From Arthrobacter bambusae (GTDB taxonomy: Bacteria > Actinomycetota > Actinomycetes > Actinomycetales > Micrococcaceae): a stretch of DNA of 64,000 nt. The DNA lies in contig NZ_JAHHZS010000011.1 in the NCBI RefSeq assembly GCF_022606295.1, forward strand, positions 62,001 through 126,000, read 5' to 3'. The position numbers were made by a program, and so were the translations under genes. Positions 36,641 through 44,209 of the stretch are shown here, one piece after another (the stretch's first letter is position 1; each line of letters begins with the position of its first letter). The notes beneath the pieces are model-generated. The model ran no database searches. It saw only the letters and a program-made list of their open reading frames with translations, and was not told the DNA's origin.

Positions 36641-37093
36641 TTAAGAACGTTCCAAGCTCTTGCCTGCGCTTGTGTCGATCCTGATGTTCCCTGCGGCTGC
36701 CAGTTCCTGAAGTTCCCTAAGGATCTCCAGTTGCTGGCTGTTGATGGCCATGAGCAGGTCGATTTCCTCTTTGGATTTCACGTTGGTGTCATGATCGTGC
36801 CGGGACATCACCGCGGCAATCGCATCCTGGCGCTTGGCGGCGATGAGGAGGATGGCTCCCTGCAGCCCTGCCAGCATCGAGAGGAAGAGATTCAACAAAA
36901 TGTAGGGATATGGATCCCACGAGTTGTTCGCCAACGCCCAGCTGTTGATGACCGCCCAGAGAATCATGAACCCGACAAAACCGCCGACGAACGGCCAACT
37001 GCCCATCCCGTTGCGCATGACATCCGCGGCGCGTTGACCCTTCGTCAGTGATTCCTTGTGGCTTTCGTGCCAGGTCTTTCCCTTATCGCTCAT
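36641..37093 (-). CDS. DUF1003 membrane protein
   Basis: 150 residues with two helices (SWPFVGGFVGFMILWAVIN; then YILLNLFLSMLAGLQGAILL) separated by WDPYPYILLNLFLS, the DUF1003 hallmark, followed by a cytoplasmic tail with an RQDAIA helix and a coiled-coil-like end. The family is of unknown function and widespread. The gene probably shares a transcript with the downstream AI-2E transporter. Confidence 0.9.
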   Translation of the reverse strand: MSDKGKTWHESHKESLTKGQRAADVMRNGMGSWPFVGGFVGFMILWAVINSWALANNSWDPYPYILLNLFLSMLAGLQGAILLIAAKRQDAIAAVMSRHDHDTNVKSKEEIDLLMAINSQQLEILRELQELAAAGNIRIDTSAGKSLERS

Positions 37094-37119
37094 GCCTCAC
37101 CCTAACGGGGCACGACCAG

Positions 37120-38331
37120 CTAGCCCGCAACGAGCGCGGCAGTCCCTGCTTCAGAAGCGAGGTACGGTTCGCCGTTGTGCTGGTGATCAGCGGGGTCGAG
37201 GTGGGTAACGCCTGTTGCGTATGCGACGACTCCGGCGAAGCTGCCGGTGCGTTCGTAGGCCTGCCGTTGCCGGGCGGCTCCCGTGCCCTGGCTGAAGATC
37301 CTCTGCAAACCGTCCGTGGCGTAGAGTGCGTCCCCAGTCTCTTCGAGGGCATCGCGGACGTGGGCGAGGAGAGCACCGAGGACATGCGCTGCCGTAGCGG
37401 GCTTGTGGGTTATCGGGTCGAGCAACTCTCCGTGCAGGCCGAAACGGCTCGACCGCCACGTGGCCTGGCGCAGGACCGTGGCAGAAACCATGTCCGGCAG
37501 TTGGCCGGACTGCCATTCCCTGGCGGCAGTCTCCACCAAAGCACGCACCAAAGCCGCAATCAGGACGGAATCGCGGGCATCAAGGCAAACATCCGACACA
37601 CGGATCTCGACTGTAGGGTGCCGGACGGAAAGCCTTGCATCAAAGTCCGGGTTCATGACCACCCCGGTACCCGACAGGTCCGCCACCAAGGAGTGATAAG
37701 CCGCGGCTGATCCGAAGACATCGGTGGGACCGGCGCTGGACCATCGGTTCCAGGCTTGGGTCCGGAAACTGGCATAACCGCTGTCGGCCCCGTTCCAGAA
37801 CGGTGAATTCGAACTCAGGGCAGTCAGCACCGGGAGCCACGACCTGATCCGGTCCAGCACTGCGACGCCTTCCTCATCCGAGTCGACGGAAACATGGACG
37901 TGATATCCGCAGGTCAACTGCTCTCTGGCCGTCAAGGCGAACTTTTCCAGGAGGGCGTCGTAGCGCTCAGTGTTTGTCGCATGCGGCGTGACCGCCAGCG
38001 GCGATGTCGCGAGAGCGGCAATTCGGGCCCCCGCCTTCCGGGCGAGCGAATCGGCGTACGAACGTCCGGCCCGTATTTCGGCGGCGAGCCCACTCAGCCT
38101 GCTGTGCGGCGAGGTGATGACTTCGACTTGCTCCTGCTGAAGCTCGATCGCCAGCGTCGGGCCGACAGGAGGAGCCACGCCCTGGAGGCCGGCGCCGTGA
38201 AGGCGCAAGATATCGCCGGCGAGGGGCACGGGACTGCCGTTCTGGGGATCTACGATCAGGAATTCTTCTTCAACGCCAAAAGTACGCACTTGCCAAGTGT
38301 GGGCCACAAAAGCTGCCGCCGATGACCACAA
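37120..38331 (-). CDS. Carboxylate-amine ligase, YbdK/GCS2 family
   Basis: 403 residues if the TTG at 38331 is used (AGAGG upstream); GTG codons at 38307 and 38289 are alternatives, the last giving the usual family opening just before RTFGVEEEFLIVD. Conserved blocks: GVEEEF, EVITSPHS-like, CGYHVHVSVDSDEEG, WNRWSSAGPTDVFG and RHPTVEIRVSDVC. The family makes gamma-glutamyl-type bonds (weak glutamate-cysteine ligase activity in E. coli YbdK); actinobacterial members may feed other small thiols or peptides. The physiological substrate is unknown. Confidence 0.88.
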   Translation of the reverse strand: MWSSAAAFVAHTWQVRTFGVEEEFLIVDPQNGSPVPLAGDILRLHGAGLQGVAPPVGPTLAIELQQEQVEVITSPHSRLSGLAAEIRAGRSYADSLARKAGARIAALATSPLAVTPHATNTERYDALLEKFALTAREQLTCGYHVHVSVDSDEEGVAVLDRIRSWLPVLTALSSNSPFWNGADSGYASFRTQAWNRWSSAGPTDVFGSAAAYHSLVADLSGTGVVMNPDFDARLSVRHPTVEIRVSDVCLDARDSVLIAALVRALVETAAREWQSGQLPDMVSATVLRQATWRSSRFGLHGELLDPITHKPATAAHVLGALLAHVRDALEETGDALYATDGLQRIFSQGTGAARQRQAYERTGSFAGVVAYATGVTHLDPADHQHNGEPYLASEAGTAALVAG

Positions 38332-38392
38332 GTCGCAGGACCTCTGAAGTAAAACGTCTCTCGCCTGTGTCCGAGGCGCGCAAGTGCTGCTA

Positions 38393-38596
38393 TCAGCTGG
38401 CCGGCGTCACGACGTCTTCCAGGACTGACCTGTCAAAGAATCGGATCTCGCCGGTCGCCTGGAAGTACACGGGAACAACCGATGTGTTGGCGTCCTTCGA
38501 GGTTTCGTAGATCTCCGGCGCGCTGCCGTGTTTCCGGGCGATGGTTCCTACCAACTCGGTGCCGCGAACGCGGACGGTTCGATACTTGTAGCTCAT
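38393..38596 (-). CDS. Small protein of unknown function
   Basis: 67 residues from the ATG at 38596 (MSYKYRTVRVRGTELVG). The composition (mixed charge, beta-type hydrophobic pattern) and codon use look coding, but no domain was recognised and the ribosome binding site (GGGG) is weak. It lies between the TetR gene and the ligase gene on the same strand. Confidence 0.5.
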   Translation of the reverse strand: MSYKYRTVRVRGTELVGTIARKHGSAPEIYETSKDANTSVVPVYFQATGEIRFFDRSVLEDVVTPAS

Positions 38597-38675
38597 GTGG
38601 ACCCCTATCCTCAGCCAAGGCAAACGCTACTCCTGTGAAGCGCAAAGACCAGCTGAGCAGCTGCGTAGAGCTTGA

Positions 38676-39290
38676 TTATCCTTCATCGCAGAGCAAGTGG
38701 TACCAGCTGTCGGCGAGGACTTCGAGCGCGTGGTCGCGGTGTGGTTCGAGCTTGCGGCGCGTCCAGAGCGTCGCGACGTAGTCCAACTGGGTGAAGGCGA
38801 GTGTTCCGCGGATGTGGTGCGTTTCTTCGGGGAAGCGCCCCGCCAGCTGCATGCCACGGACGATGTCGGAAATCACTTCCTGATGCCATCCATCCACCAG
38901 GGTCCGCACTTCGCGATCGACTGCAGCGGCTTCGTCCAGCACATCGAGGTACGGACGGAAGACCGGCCAGAGCGCAGCACGCGACTCGAGCCAGCCAAGG
39001 ATGCCCGGTAGCTTGCCCTCCCGTACCACGTCGACGAGTTCGACGGCGGTAGACGCCTTGTCGGGGCCGTCGGCGCGGTCGAGCACGGCGTTGACGCGCG
39101 CCATGAAGTCCCGCATCAGGTCACTTCGCGAGGGGTAGTAAGCGTAAAAAGTCACGCGGGTGGTGCCTGCAGCAGCGGCGATCTCGTCGATCGTCGTGGC
39201 AGCGTAGCCCTTCTCGGTGAAGAGCTCCAGCGCCCGTTCCACGATCATGTCGCGGGTCAGCTGCTTCTGGGCTTCTCGCAACGACGACAT
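38676..39290 (-). CDS. TetR-family transcriptional regulator of the adjacent catabolic island
   Basis: 204 residues. The N-terminal helix-turn-helix is clear (MIVERALELFTEKGYAATTI, DEIAAAAGTTRVTFYAYYPSRSDL); the C-terminal ligand domain is not assigned to a subfamily. Seventy bases upstream of its start is a quasi-palindrome (39361-39374) almost identical to two copies in the divergent promoter region at 44.06-44.11 kb, so it probably represses itself and both catabolic operons and is released by the pathway substrate or an intermediate. That regulatory circuit is an inference from the shared sites. Confidence 0.92.
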   Translation of the reverse strand: MSSLREAQKQLTRDMIVERALELFTEKGYAATTIDEIAAAAGTTRVTFYAYYPSRSDLMRDFMARVNAVLDRADGPDKASTAVELVDVVREGKLPGILGWLESRAALWPVFRPYLDVLDEAAAVDREVRTLVDGWHQEVISDIVRGMQLAGRFPEETHHIRGTLAFTQLDYVATLWTRRKLEPHRDHALEVLADSWYHLLCDEG

Positions 39291-39360
39291 GGCTCAATCC
39301 TAACCGTGGTGTGCGGCAATTGTGCGGAGGAAGAACAAAGGATGCACGTCGCCAAGCGGC

Positions 39361-39374
39361 CTGACATGCCGTAA
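39361..39374. promoter_or_regulatory. Putative TetR operator, autoregulatory copy
   Basis: CTGACATGCCGTAA. It shares TGACATG and GTAAAG with the copy at 44098 (TGACATG-AT-GTAAAG). It lies upstream of the TetR gene and just ahead of the 32-bp repeat block. Confidence 0.5.
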
Positions 39375-39384
39375 AGATGGTCCC

Positions 39385-39489
39385 GCGTCCTGGAATTTGG
39401 CGATATAAGTGAGCGAGGGTCTTGGAATCTGGCGGTTTATCTGAGCCGGGGTCCGGGAATTCGGGCGTATATGTGAGCGAGCGTCCGGG
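39385..39489 (+). repeat. 32-bp tandem repeat array, three full units plus a partial
   Basis: Units begin at 39385, 39417, 39449 and (partial) 39481, each exactly 32 bp apart. Shared core: G(C/G)GTC(C/T) at the start, GGAATT-like centre, a TATAT-like AT-rich stretch and a GTGAGC end. Because 32 is not a multiple of three the array is not coding. Further copies follow in both orientations to about 39.67 kb. Confidence 0.85.
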
Positions 39490-39520
39490 GGTAGGTGCCG
39501 GGACCGGTGTGTCAGGGCCC

Positions 39521-39546
39521 GACGGCGGAAGTTCCGTTCCGCCGTC
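39521..39546. repeat. Inverted repeat inside the repeat block
   Basis: GACGGCGGAA and TTCCGCCGTC flank the loop GTTCCG, a perfect 10-bp stem. It separates the forward array from inverted copies of the 32-bp repeat end and may act as a terminator for the minus-strand ferredoxin reductase operon. Confidence 0.6.
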
Positions 39547-39568
39547 GTCGTGCCTTTGCGCCGTTCCG

Positions 39569-39675
39569 CCCCGGACGCTCGCTCACCTTTGGGGTGTTTT
39601 CTGCGGACGCTCGCTCACATGATGTGAGCCCGCGTCCTGCGATTTGGCCATATATGTGAGCGAGCGTCTGGGTTG
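39569..39675. repeat. Inverted and direct copies of the 32-bp repeat
   Basis: CCCCGGACGCTCGCTCAC (from 39570) and GCGGACGCTCGCTCACAT (39603) are reverse complements of the unit junction TGTGAGCGAGCGTCC. A full direct unit starts at 39632 with the next start at 39664, again 32 bp apart. The block as a whole lies downstream of the reductase gene and upstream of the TetR gene. Confidence 0.75.
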
Positions 39676-39695
39676 AGGCGCCACCGCTGGTTCCG

Positions 39696-40862
39696 TTAGG
39701 GGCCGGCGTCGGCCAGGCGACGCAATTTCGGGACCGGGATCCGATAGTTGATCGCCGCCGCTGTCCCGGAACCGTCCTTGTTCGTCCAGCGCAGGAGCAT
39801 CGAGTCGCGGCCCTCCCCCGGCTCGCAATAGTCCGGTGCGCCGGCCACCGGCGTGAAGCCGATTGACTTGAGCGACAAGCCGAAGGCCTCCGTCCAGAAG
39901 TATGGCTGGAAGGTAAACCGTGGCGCCGCGTCGCCCTTGAGCAGTCCGACGGCGGCAGCCTTGGCCTGGTCGATGGCACTCGTCCATAAGGGCACTCGCC
40001 GTACCCCGCGGCTGCTCGGGAAGTACGCGACGTCTCCGGCGGCGACGATATCCGGCCGGAGCCTGCCACGGGAGTCCACCCGCAGCCCTCCATCGACGAG
40101 GAGTGGCGTGCCAGCCAACCAGCCGGTGTTCGGCTCGTCGCCGATGGCGGTGACCAACAGATCCGCCGAAAGCTCGGTGCCGTCGGCCAGCGCAACCCGC
40201 GCTCCGTCGTCGGAGTCCATCAGGCGGGCTTTCCCGCCGGCAACCACGCGCACTCCACGCCGGATGGCAGCGGAGGTGAACACCTCCGCCAGGTGGTCGC
40301 CAAGCTGGCGCGTTAGGGGCTTGGCGTCGGCGACAAGCGTGACGTCGCAGCCAAGGTGCAAGCATCCCGAGGCGACCTCCATTCCGAGTGGCCCACCGCC
40401 GATCACGACTACCGAGGGACGCGATGCAAGGCGTTCCTTGAGCATGATCGCATCGTCGATGGTGCGCAGCGTGAGTTCCCGGGTGGAGCCATGACCGTCC
40501 GCTCCCGCCGCGAGTCGCTTCGCCCGGGAACCGGAGGCGATGACGAGGCCGTCGTACGGCAGTGCATCGCCTCCATCGAGACGGACCAGCCGTGCGTCGA
40601 CGTCCAGTCCCTTGGCGCTCACGCCCAGCAGTTCGATCGCCCCGTGGCCGGGTTCGGGAAGTTCGTGCGCCTGGAGAGCGTCAATTCCGTTCCCTTCTGT
40701 ACCGTGCAGCAGGGCCTTCGACAGGGCCGGACGGCTGTACGGTTGATGGCGCTCGGCGCCTATCACGGTCAATTCGCCATCGAAGCCCGCCGCGCGCAGC
40801 GAGTCGCAGGCTGTGAGCCCGGCGATGCCGTTGCCGACCACGACGATCCTGCGCATGGTCAT
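39696..40862 (-). CDS. FAD/NAD-dependent ferredoxin reductase (P450 partner)
   Basis: 388 residues. The ATG at 40862 overlaps the TGA of the ferredoxin gene (ATGA). FAD motif IVVVGNGIAGLTA at the N-terminus, the QPYSRPALSK segment typical of rhodocoxin/putidaredoxin reductases, the NAD motif VVVIGGGPLGMEVASG, and the second FAD contact in DIVAAGDVAYFPS. It would pass electrons from NADH to the ferredoxin next door and on to the P450. Last gene of the MFS-P450-ferredoxin-reductase operon, followed by a repeat block. Confidence 0.93.
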   Translation of the reverse strand: MTMRRIVVVGNGIAGLTACDSLRAAGFDGELTVIGAERHQPYSRPALSKALLHGTEGNGIDALQAHELPEPGHGAIELLGVSAKGLDVDARLVRLDGGDALPYDGLVIASGSRAKRLAAGADGHGSTRELTLRTIDDAIMLKERLASRPSVVVIGGGPLGMEVASGCLHLGCDVTLVADAKPLTRQLGDHLAEVFTSAAIRRGVRVVAGGKARLMDSDDGARVALADGTELSADLLVTAIGDEPNTGWLAGTPLLVDGGLRVDSRGRLRPDIVAAGDVAYFPSSRGVRRVPLWTSAIDQAKAAAVGLLKGDAAPRFTFQPYFWTEAFGLSLKSIGFTPVAGAPDYCEPGEGRDSMLLRWTNKDGSGTAAAINYRIPVPKLRRLADAGP

Positions 40863-41053
40863 GCCGCAGCCAATCGGAGCGCCGCGACCGGGCAAACCCT
40901 GACCGCCGCCTTCGCGGCATCAAGCCCGGCCCCCTCCACGACCGGCACATCGATGACCAATTCGCCGTCGAGATCCAGGTGCATCAGCGTGGGCGCGGCC
41001 TCTTCGCACAGGCCGTGGCCTTCGCACCGCGGACGGTCCAGTTCGATCCTCAT
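40859..41053 (-). CDS. [3Fe-4S]-type ferredoxin, P450 partner, His-variant
   Basis: 64 residues. Cysteines are CEGHGLC near residues 9-15 and CPVAAL near 54. In canonical P450 ferredoxins of this type the motif is CxxCxxC or CxxGxC; here a histidine (CxxHxxC) stands at the middle position, as in the variant ferredoxins known beside many actinobacterial P450s. ATG overlaps the P450 stop by 4 bp and its own stop overlaps the reductase ATG, so the three are translated together. Confidence 0.92.
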   Translation of the reverse strand: MRIELDRPRCEGHGLCEEAAPTLMHLDLDGELVIDVPVVEGAGLDAAKAAVRVCPVAALRLAAA

Positions 41054-42222
41054 GCCGCCACCACTCTTTCAACCTGGAGCGCCTCGAAGCTCCGCGTAAT
41101 ATTGCTTGGCTCACGGACCCCATCGGAGAGGGTCAGGGATTTCACCCTGCGGGCAAGTGCTTCGATGATCGCATGCGCCTCGAGTTTCGCGAGTCCCTGG
41201 CCGGCGCAGCCATGCGGTCCGTAACCGAACGAGAGGTGGTCCACGGGGTTGCGTTTCACATCGAAGGTGTCGGGGTTCGCGTAGTGGCGAGGATCCCTGT
41301 TGCCGGCGCCGAAGAGGATGCCCACTTGGGCGCCTGAAGGAATGGTGACTCCATCGACCTCCACGTCGCGGGTAGCCTTGCGCCCCCAAATGTGGACCGG
41401 CGCCCAATAGCGCAGCACTTCGGCGAAGGCCGCGGGAACCAGGTCCGGGTTCGCCCGCACCAGTTCGAACTGATCGGGGTGGTGGCCGAAGAGCGCGACG
41501 ATGTTGCCAATGGAGGCGATGGTCGTGTCGACGCCGGCTCCCAGGTACTGGTGGATGATGTGGCCCGCGGAGCCCGCCGGAATGTCCCCGCGGGTCTCGG
41601 CGTCGAAGATGCCGCGGCCGATGGAGCCGGGAGCAAGGTCGTCCGCGGTAACCGATGAGCACCAACCGTAGAGTTCGCCGGCGATCGGGAAGCTCTCCTG
41701 GGTGCGCTGGTTCAACGGACCTATGACCTGCATCGCTGCCTGGCCCCAGCGCAGCATGTTCTCCTTGACATGACCGCTGAAGCCAATGAGGTCGGCGACG
41801 ATTTCGATCGGGAATGCCCGGGCCAGGGCATCGATTGCCTCGAAGCTACCGCTCGCGGCCAGTTCGGCGACGAGTTTGTCCGCCTTTTCGTCGATGACGA
41901 CTTTGAGCCCGCGGAGGGCCCGCGGGGTGAGGTTCTGCGACAGCGTGGCGCGGAGCTGCGTGTGGATCGGCGGGTCGGAGGCCAGGGAGGTGCCCTGAAG
42001 TGCCTCGTTCACCATGGGGTTGAATCCGATGCTGGTGGACGAGAAGGCCTCCGGATCGCCGAGCGCATTGTGGATGGCGTCGTAGCGCGTCAGGACGTAG
42101 AGATCGTTCTGAGGAAGGTGGACCACGGAAGCCTGCTCGCGGAGCGCAGCGTAGCTGGGATAGGGGTCTACGAGGATGTCGTCGTCCCAAATGTCGATGT
42201 CTGACTCGATGGGTGCAGTCAT
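41050..42222 (-). CDS. Cytochrome P450, CYP199-like
   Basis: 390 residues from the ATG at 42222 with AAGGAGAA upstream. The I-helix oxygen-binding motif is GAGVDTT, the ExxR motif EVLR, and the haem-binding loop FGYGPHGCAG with Cys339. The overall pattern (FDDP-like opening DPYPSYAALRE, ASDPPIHTQLRATLS, GNRDPRHYANPD) recalls CYP199/CYP203 aromatic-acid P450s. It probably hydroxylates or O-dealkylates a small aromatic or terpenoid substrate using the ferredoxin and reductase encoded directly downstream. The substrate is an inference from resemblance and operon partners. Confidence 0.94.
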   Translation of the reverse strand: MTAPIESDIDIWDDDILVDPYPSYAALREQASVVHLPQNDLYVLTRYDAIHNALGDPEAFSSTSIGFNPMVNEALQGTSLASDPPIHTQLRATLSQNLTPRALRGLKVVIDEKADKLVAELAASGSFEAIDALARAFPIEIVADLIGFSGHVKENMLRWGQAAMQVIGPLNQRTQESFPIAGELYGWCSSVTADDLAPGSIGRGIFDAETRGDIPAGSAGHIIHQYLGAGVDTTIASIGNIVALFGHHPDQFELVRANPDLVPAAFAEVLRYWAPVHIWGRKATRDVEVDGVTIPSGAQVGILFGAGNRDPRHYANPDTFDVKRNPVDHLSFGYGPHGCAGQGLAKLEAHAIIEALARRVKSLTLSDGVREPSNITRSFEALQVERVVAA

Positions 42223-42269
42223 GGTGTTCTCCTTGCGGTTCGTAGGTGGTCGGGTCAGTGCCGGAGGAC

Positions 42270-43991
42270 TTAGACGGCGGCCTCGGCGCTTGCTTCGGTG
42301 GTCTCCGCCATGGCGTCTGCGGCAGGCGCCGAGGACCGCGCGGAGATGAAGAGTGTGAGAACTGCGGAGAGCGTGGCCGCGATGCCCGCGCAGAGGTAGA
42401 CCGTCTGGAAGCCTTGGCCGAGGGACGTCCCTGCGACCCCTTGGATGTGCGGCTTGGCGGCGGTGAGGGCCTTGACCATGCCGTCGACCGCCTGCGCTGG
42501 TGCACCACCCGCCGCTGCTTGGCCGGAGAATTGGGCGACGACGCCATCCCAGCCTGAGAGGAAACCCAGGGGCGGAACGTGCGCCAGTCCCGCCACGGCA
42601 TCTGCGGGCAAGCCTGCCGCCCCGAGGATCCCGGCAAGGGGACCCGCGAAGACTGTGGCTCCGATGCCGAAGGCGATGGCCGAGCCGATGACCGGGCCAA
42701 GGGCGAAGCCAAGGTCGCGCAGGAGATTCGTGGTGGCGGAGGCCATGCCGATTTGCCCGGCCGGGACGGTGTTGATGGCCACGGCCGTCACGGAACCGAC
42801 CGTGAGGGCGAAGCCGATACCCAGCAAGAGCAGCGGCGGGATGAATGCCGTCCACGGGGTGCCACCGAAGGTCTCCGGGGTGCCGAGGGCGAACGTGGAG
42901 AGCCAGAAACCGGAGACGGCCATGAAAGCGAACCCCGCCGTGAGCACCCACCGTGGAGCGACGTGGTGAATGAGCCACCCGACAACCGGGATGAAGGCGA
43001 ACGCCGGGCCTTGGATGAAGACGAACAGGACTCCGACCTTCCAGGTCTCGGCCAAGGCCAGGCCGCTGACGGCGACGCTCGTGCTGAAGCAGATGGCGAG
43101 GAAGGCAAACATCCCGGTGACTGCCACAACGCCGGTGATCGAGTAGGAGCTGTTCTTGAACAGCGAGAGGTGGATCAGCGGCTGCGCGGTGCGTGACTCG
43201 ATGACAACGAAGGCGAGCAGCAGGACTCCTCCCGCGATGTAGCTTGCGATCACCTGCGCGCTGCCGAAGCCGGCGTCAACCGCCGTCACCGTGGCGTACA
43301 GGACGGCGATGAGGCCGACGGCGAGGGTGAGTTGGCCGGGCACGTCCGGTTTGCGCCCCTCGGCGGCCGCGGAATCTTTCGCCCGGACCGCGATGAGAAG
43401 CACGACGACGGCAACAGCTGCCGCGATCAAATACGCCGCCCGCCAGCCGCTGAAGGTGTTCGGGGCGCCGGGCCCACGCCCCGCCACGGTGAAGAACTGC
43501 GCCGTGAACCCCGCGAGAACCGGGGAAATCACCGCGCCGAGTGACAGGAATCCGGCCCAGGTGGCGATGACCTTCGCCCGGGCACGGTGGTCGGGAGTAA
43601 TCGCCGCGATCATGGAGAGCGAAATGGGAAACAGGATGCCGGCCCCGATCCCGCCGATGGCCTGCGCCGCGATCATCATCCCGGTGGAGGGCGCCATCGC
43701 GGCCATGACGGAGCCGACGATGCTGACGGCAGCGCCGGCATAGAGAAGCTTCTTGCGTCCGAACATGTCGCCGAGGAGTCCCCAGCTGAGCTCGAAGACC
43801 ACAATGCCCATGAGGAACATGCCCGCGATCCAGGTCAGTCCGGCGCCCGAGGTGTGGAATTCGACGGCGAACGTGCCGCTCAGGGCTCCCGGCAACGCGT
43901 TGGTGATCTGCGCAAGGGTGACCGCGCTGTAGGCGGCGACGAAAGTGGCCCGTACAGGGCCGCGGCTCTGCACGGAAATGGGCTGACTCAT
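42270..43991 (-). CDS. MFS transporter, DHA2/EmrB-QacA type
   Basis: 573 residues with about 14 transmembrane helices; the motif A loop WGLLGDMFGRKKLL between helices 2 and 3 and a GIGAGILFPIS segment near the antiporter motif C position. The length and helix number fit the drug:H+ antiporter-2 family. First gene of the P450 operon, 47 bp upstream of the P450. It could import the pathway substrate or export a toxic product. Divergent from the phosphotriesterase operon across a 218-bp promoter region. Confidence 0.9.
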   Translation of the reverse strand: MSQPISVQSRGPVRATFVAAYSAVTLAQITNALPGALSGTFAVEFHTSGAGLTWIAGMFLMGIVVFELSWGLLGDMFGRKKLLYAGAAVSIVGSVMAAMAPSTGMMIAAQAIGGIGAGILFPISLSMIAAITPDHRARAKVIATWAGFLSLGAVISPVLAGFTAQFFTVAGRGPGAPNTFSGWRAAYLIAAAVAVVVLLIAVRAKDSAAAEGRKPDVPGQLTLAVGLIAVLYATVTAVDAGFGSAQVIASYIAGGVLLLAFVVIESRTAQPLIHLSLFKNSSYSITGVVAVTGMFAFLAICFSTSVAVSGLALAETWKVGVLFVFIQGPAFAFIPVVGWLIHHVAPRWVLTAGFAFMAVSGFWLSTFALGTPETFGGTPWTAFIPPLLLLGIGFALTVGSVTAVAINTVPAGQIGMASATTNLLRDLGFALGPVIGSAIAFGIGATVFAGPLAGILGAAGLPADAVAGLAHVPPLGFLSGWDGVVAQFSGQAAAGGAPAQAVDGMVKALTAAKPHIQGVAGTSLGQGFQTVYLCAGIAATLSAVLTLFISARSSAPAADAMAETTEASAEAAV

Positions 43992-44059
43992 CGATGAAAC
44001 TCCTTTGTTCCGGTCGATCTGGCGGAGAGGGACTGTATGAGACAGTGTGGAGTTAAGTC

Positions 44060-44073
44060 TTACAGTGTGTCAA
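44060..44073. promoter_or_regulatory. Putative TetR operator and -35 region for the MFS-P450 operon
   Basis: On the minus strand TTGACACACTGTAA, a quasi-palindrome (TTGACA/TGTAA about a 3-bp centre) that contains a perfect -35-like TTGACA. It is an inverted near-copy of the site at 44098. Confidence 0.55.
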
Positions 44074-44097
44074 GACAAATTCGAAAAGATAATTTTC

Positions 44098-44111
44098 TTG
44101 ACATGATGTAA
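44098..44111. promoter_or_regulatory. Putative TetR operator and -35 region for the phosphotriesterase operon
   Basis: TTGACATGATGTAA on the plus strand, again containing TTGACA; its centre is 38 bp from the other site. Overlap of operator and -35 box would give repression of both divergent operons. It matches the copy upstream of the TetR gene in TGACATG..GTAAAG. Confidence 0.55.
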
Positions 44112-44209
44112 AGGAAAATGTGATGCTGGCAGCACCGCAACGGAGCGACGGCATGGTCACACTCCGCGGCGTCCCTGCATTCCGAACCCGATCTATAGGG
44201 AGAAGCCCC

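Noticed and set aside
39385..39675. CRISPR array
   Set aside because: Units are contiguous 32-bp repeats without unique spacers, some copies are inverted, and no cas genes are present.
41050..42978. 642-codon version of the P450 with a long N-terminal extension
   Set aside because: The extra part lies inside the MFS gene and is low complexity; the ATG at 42222 has a good ribosome binding site and a normal P450 start.
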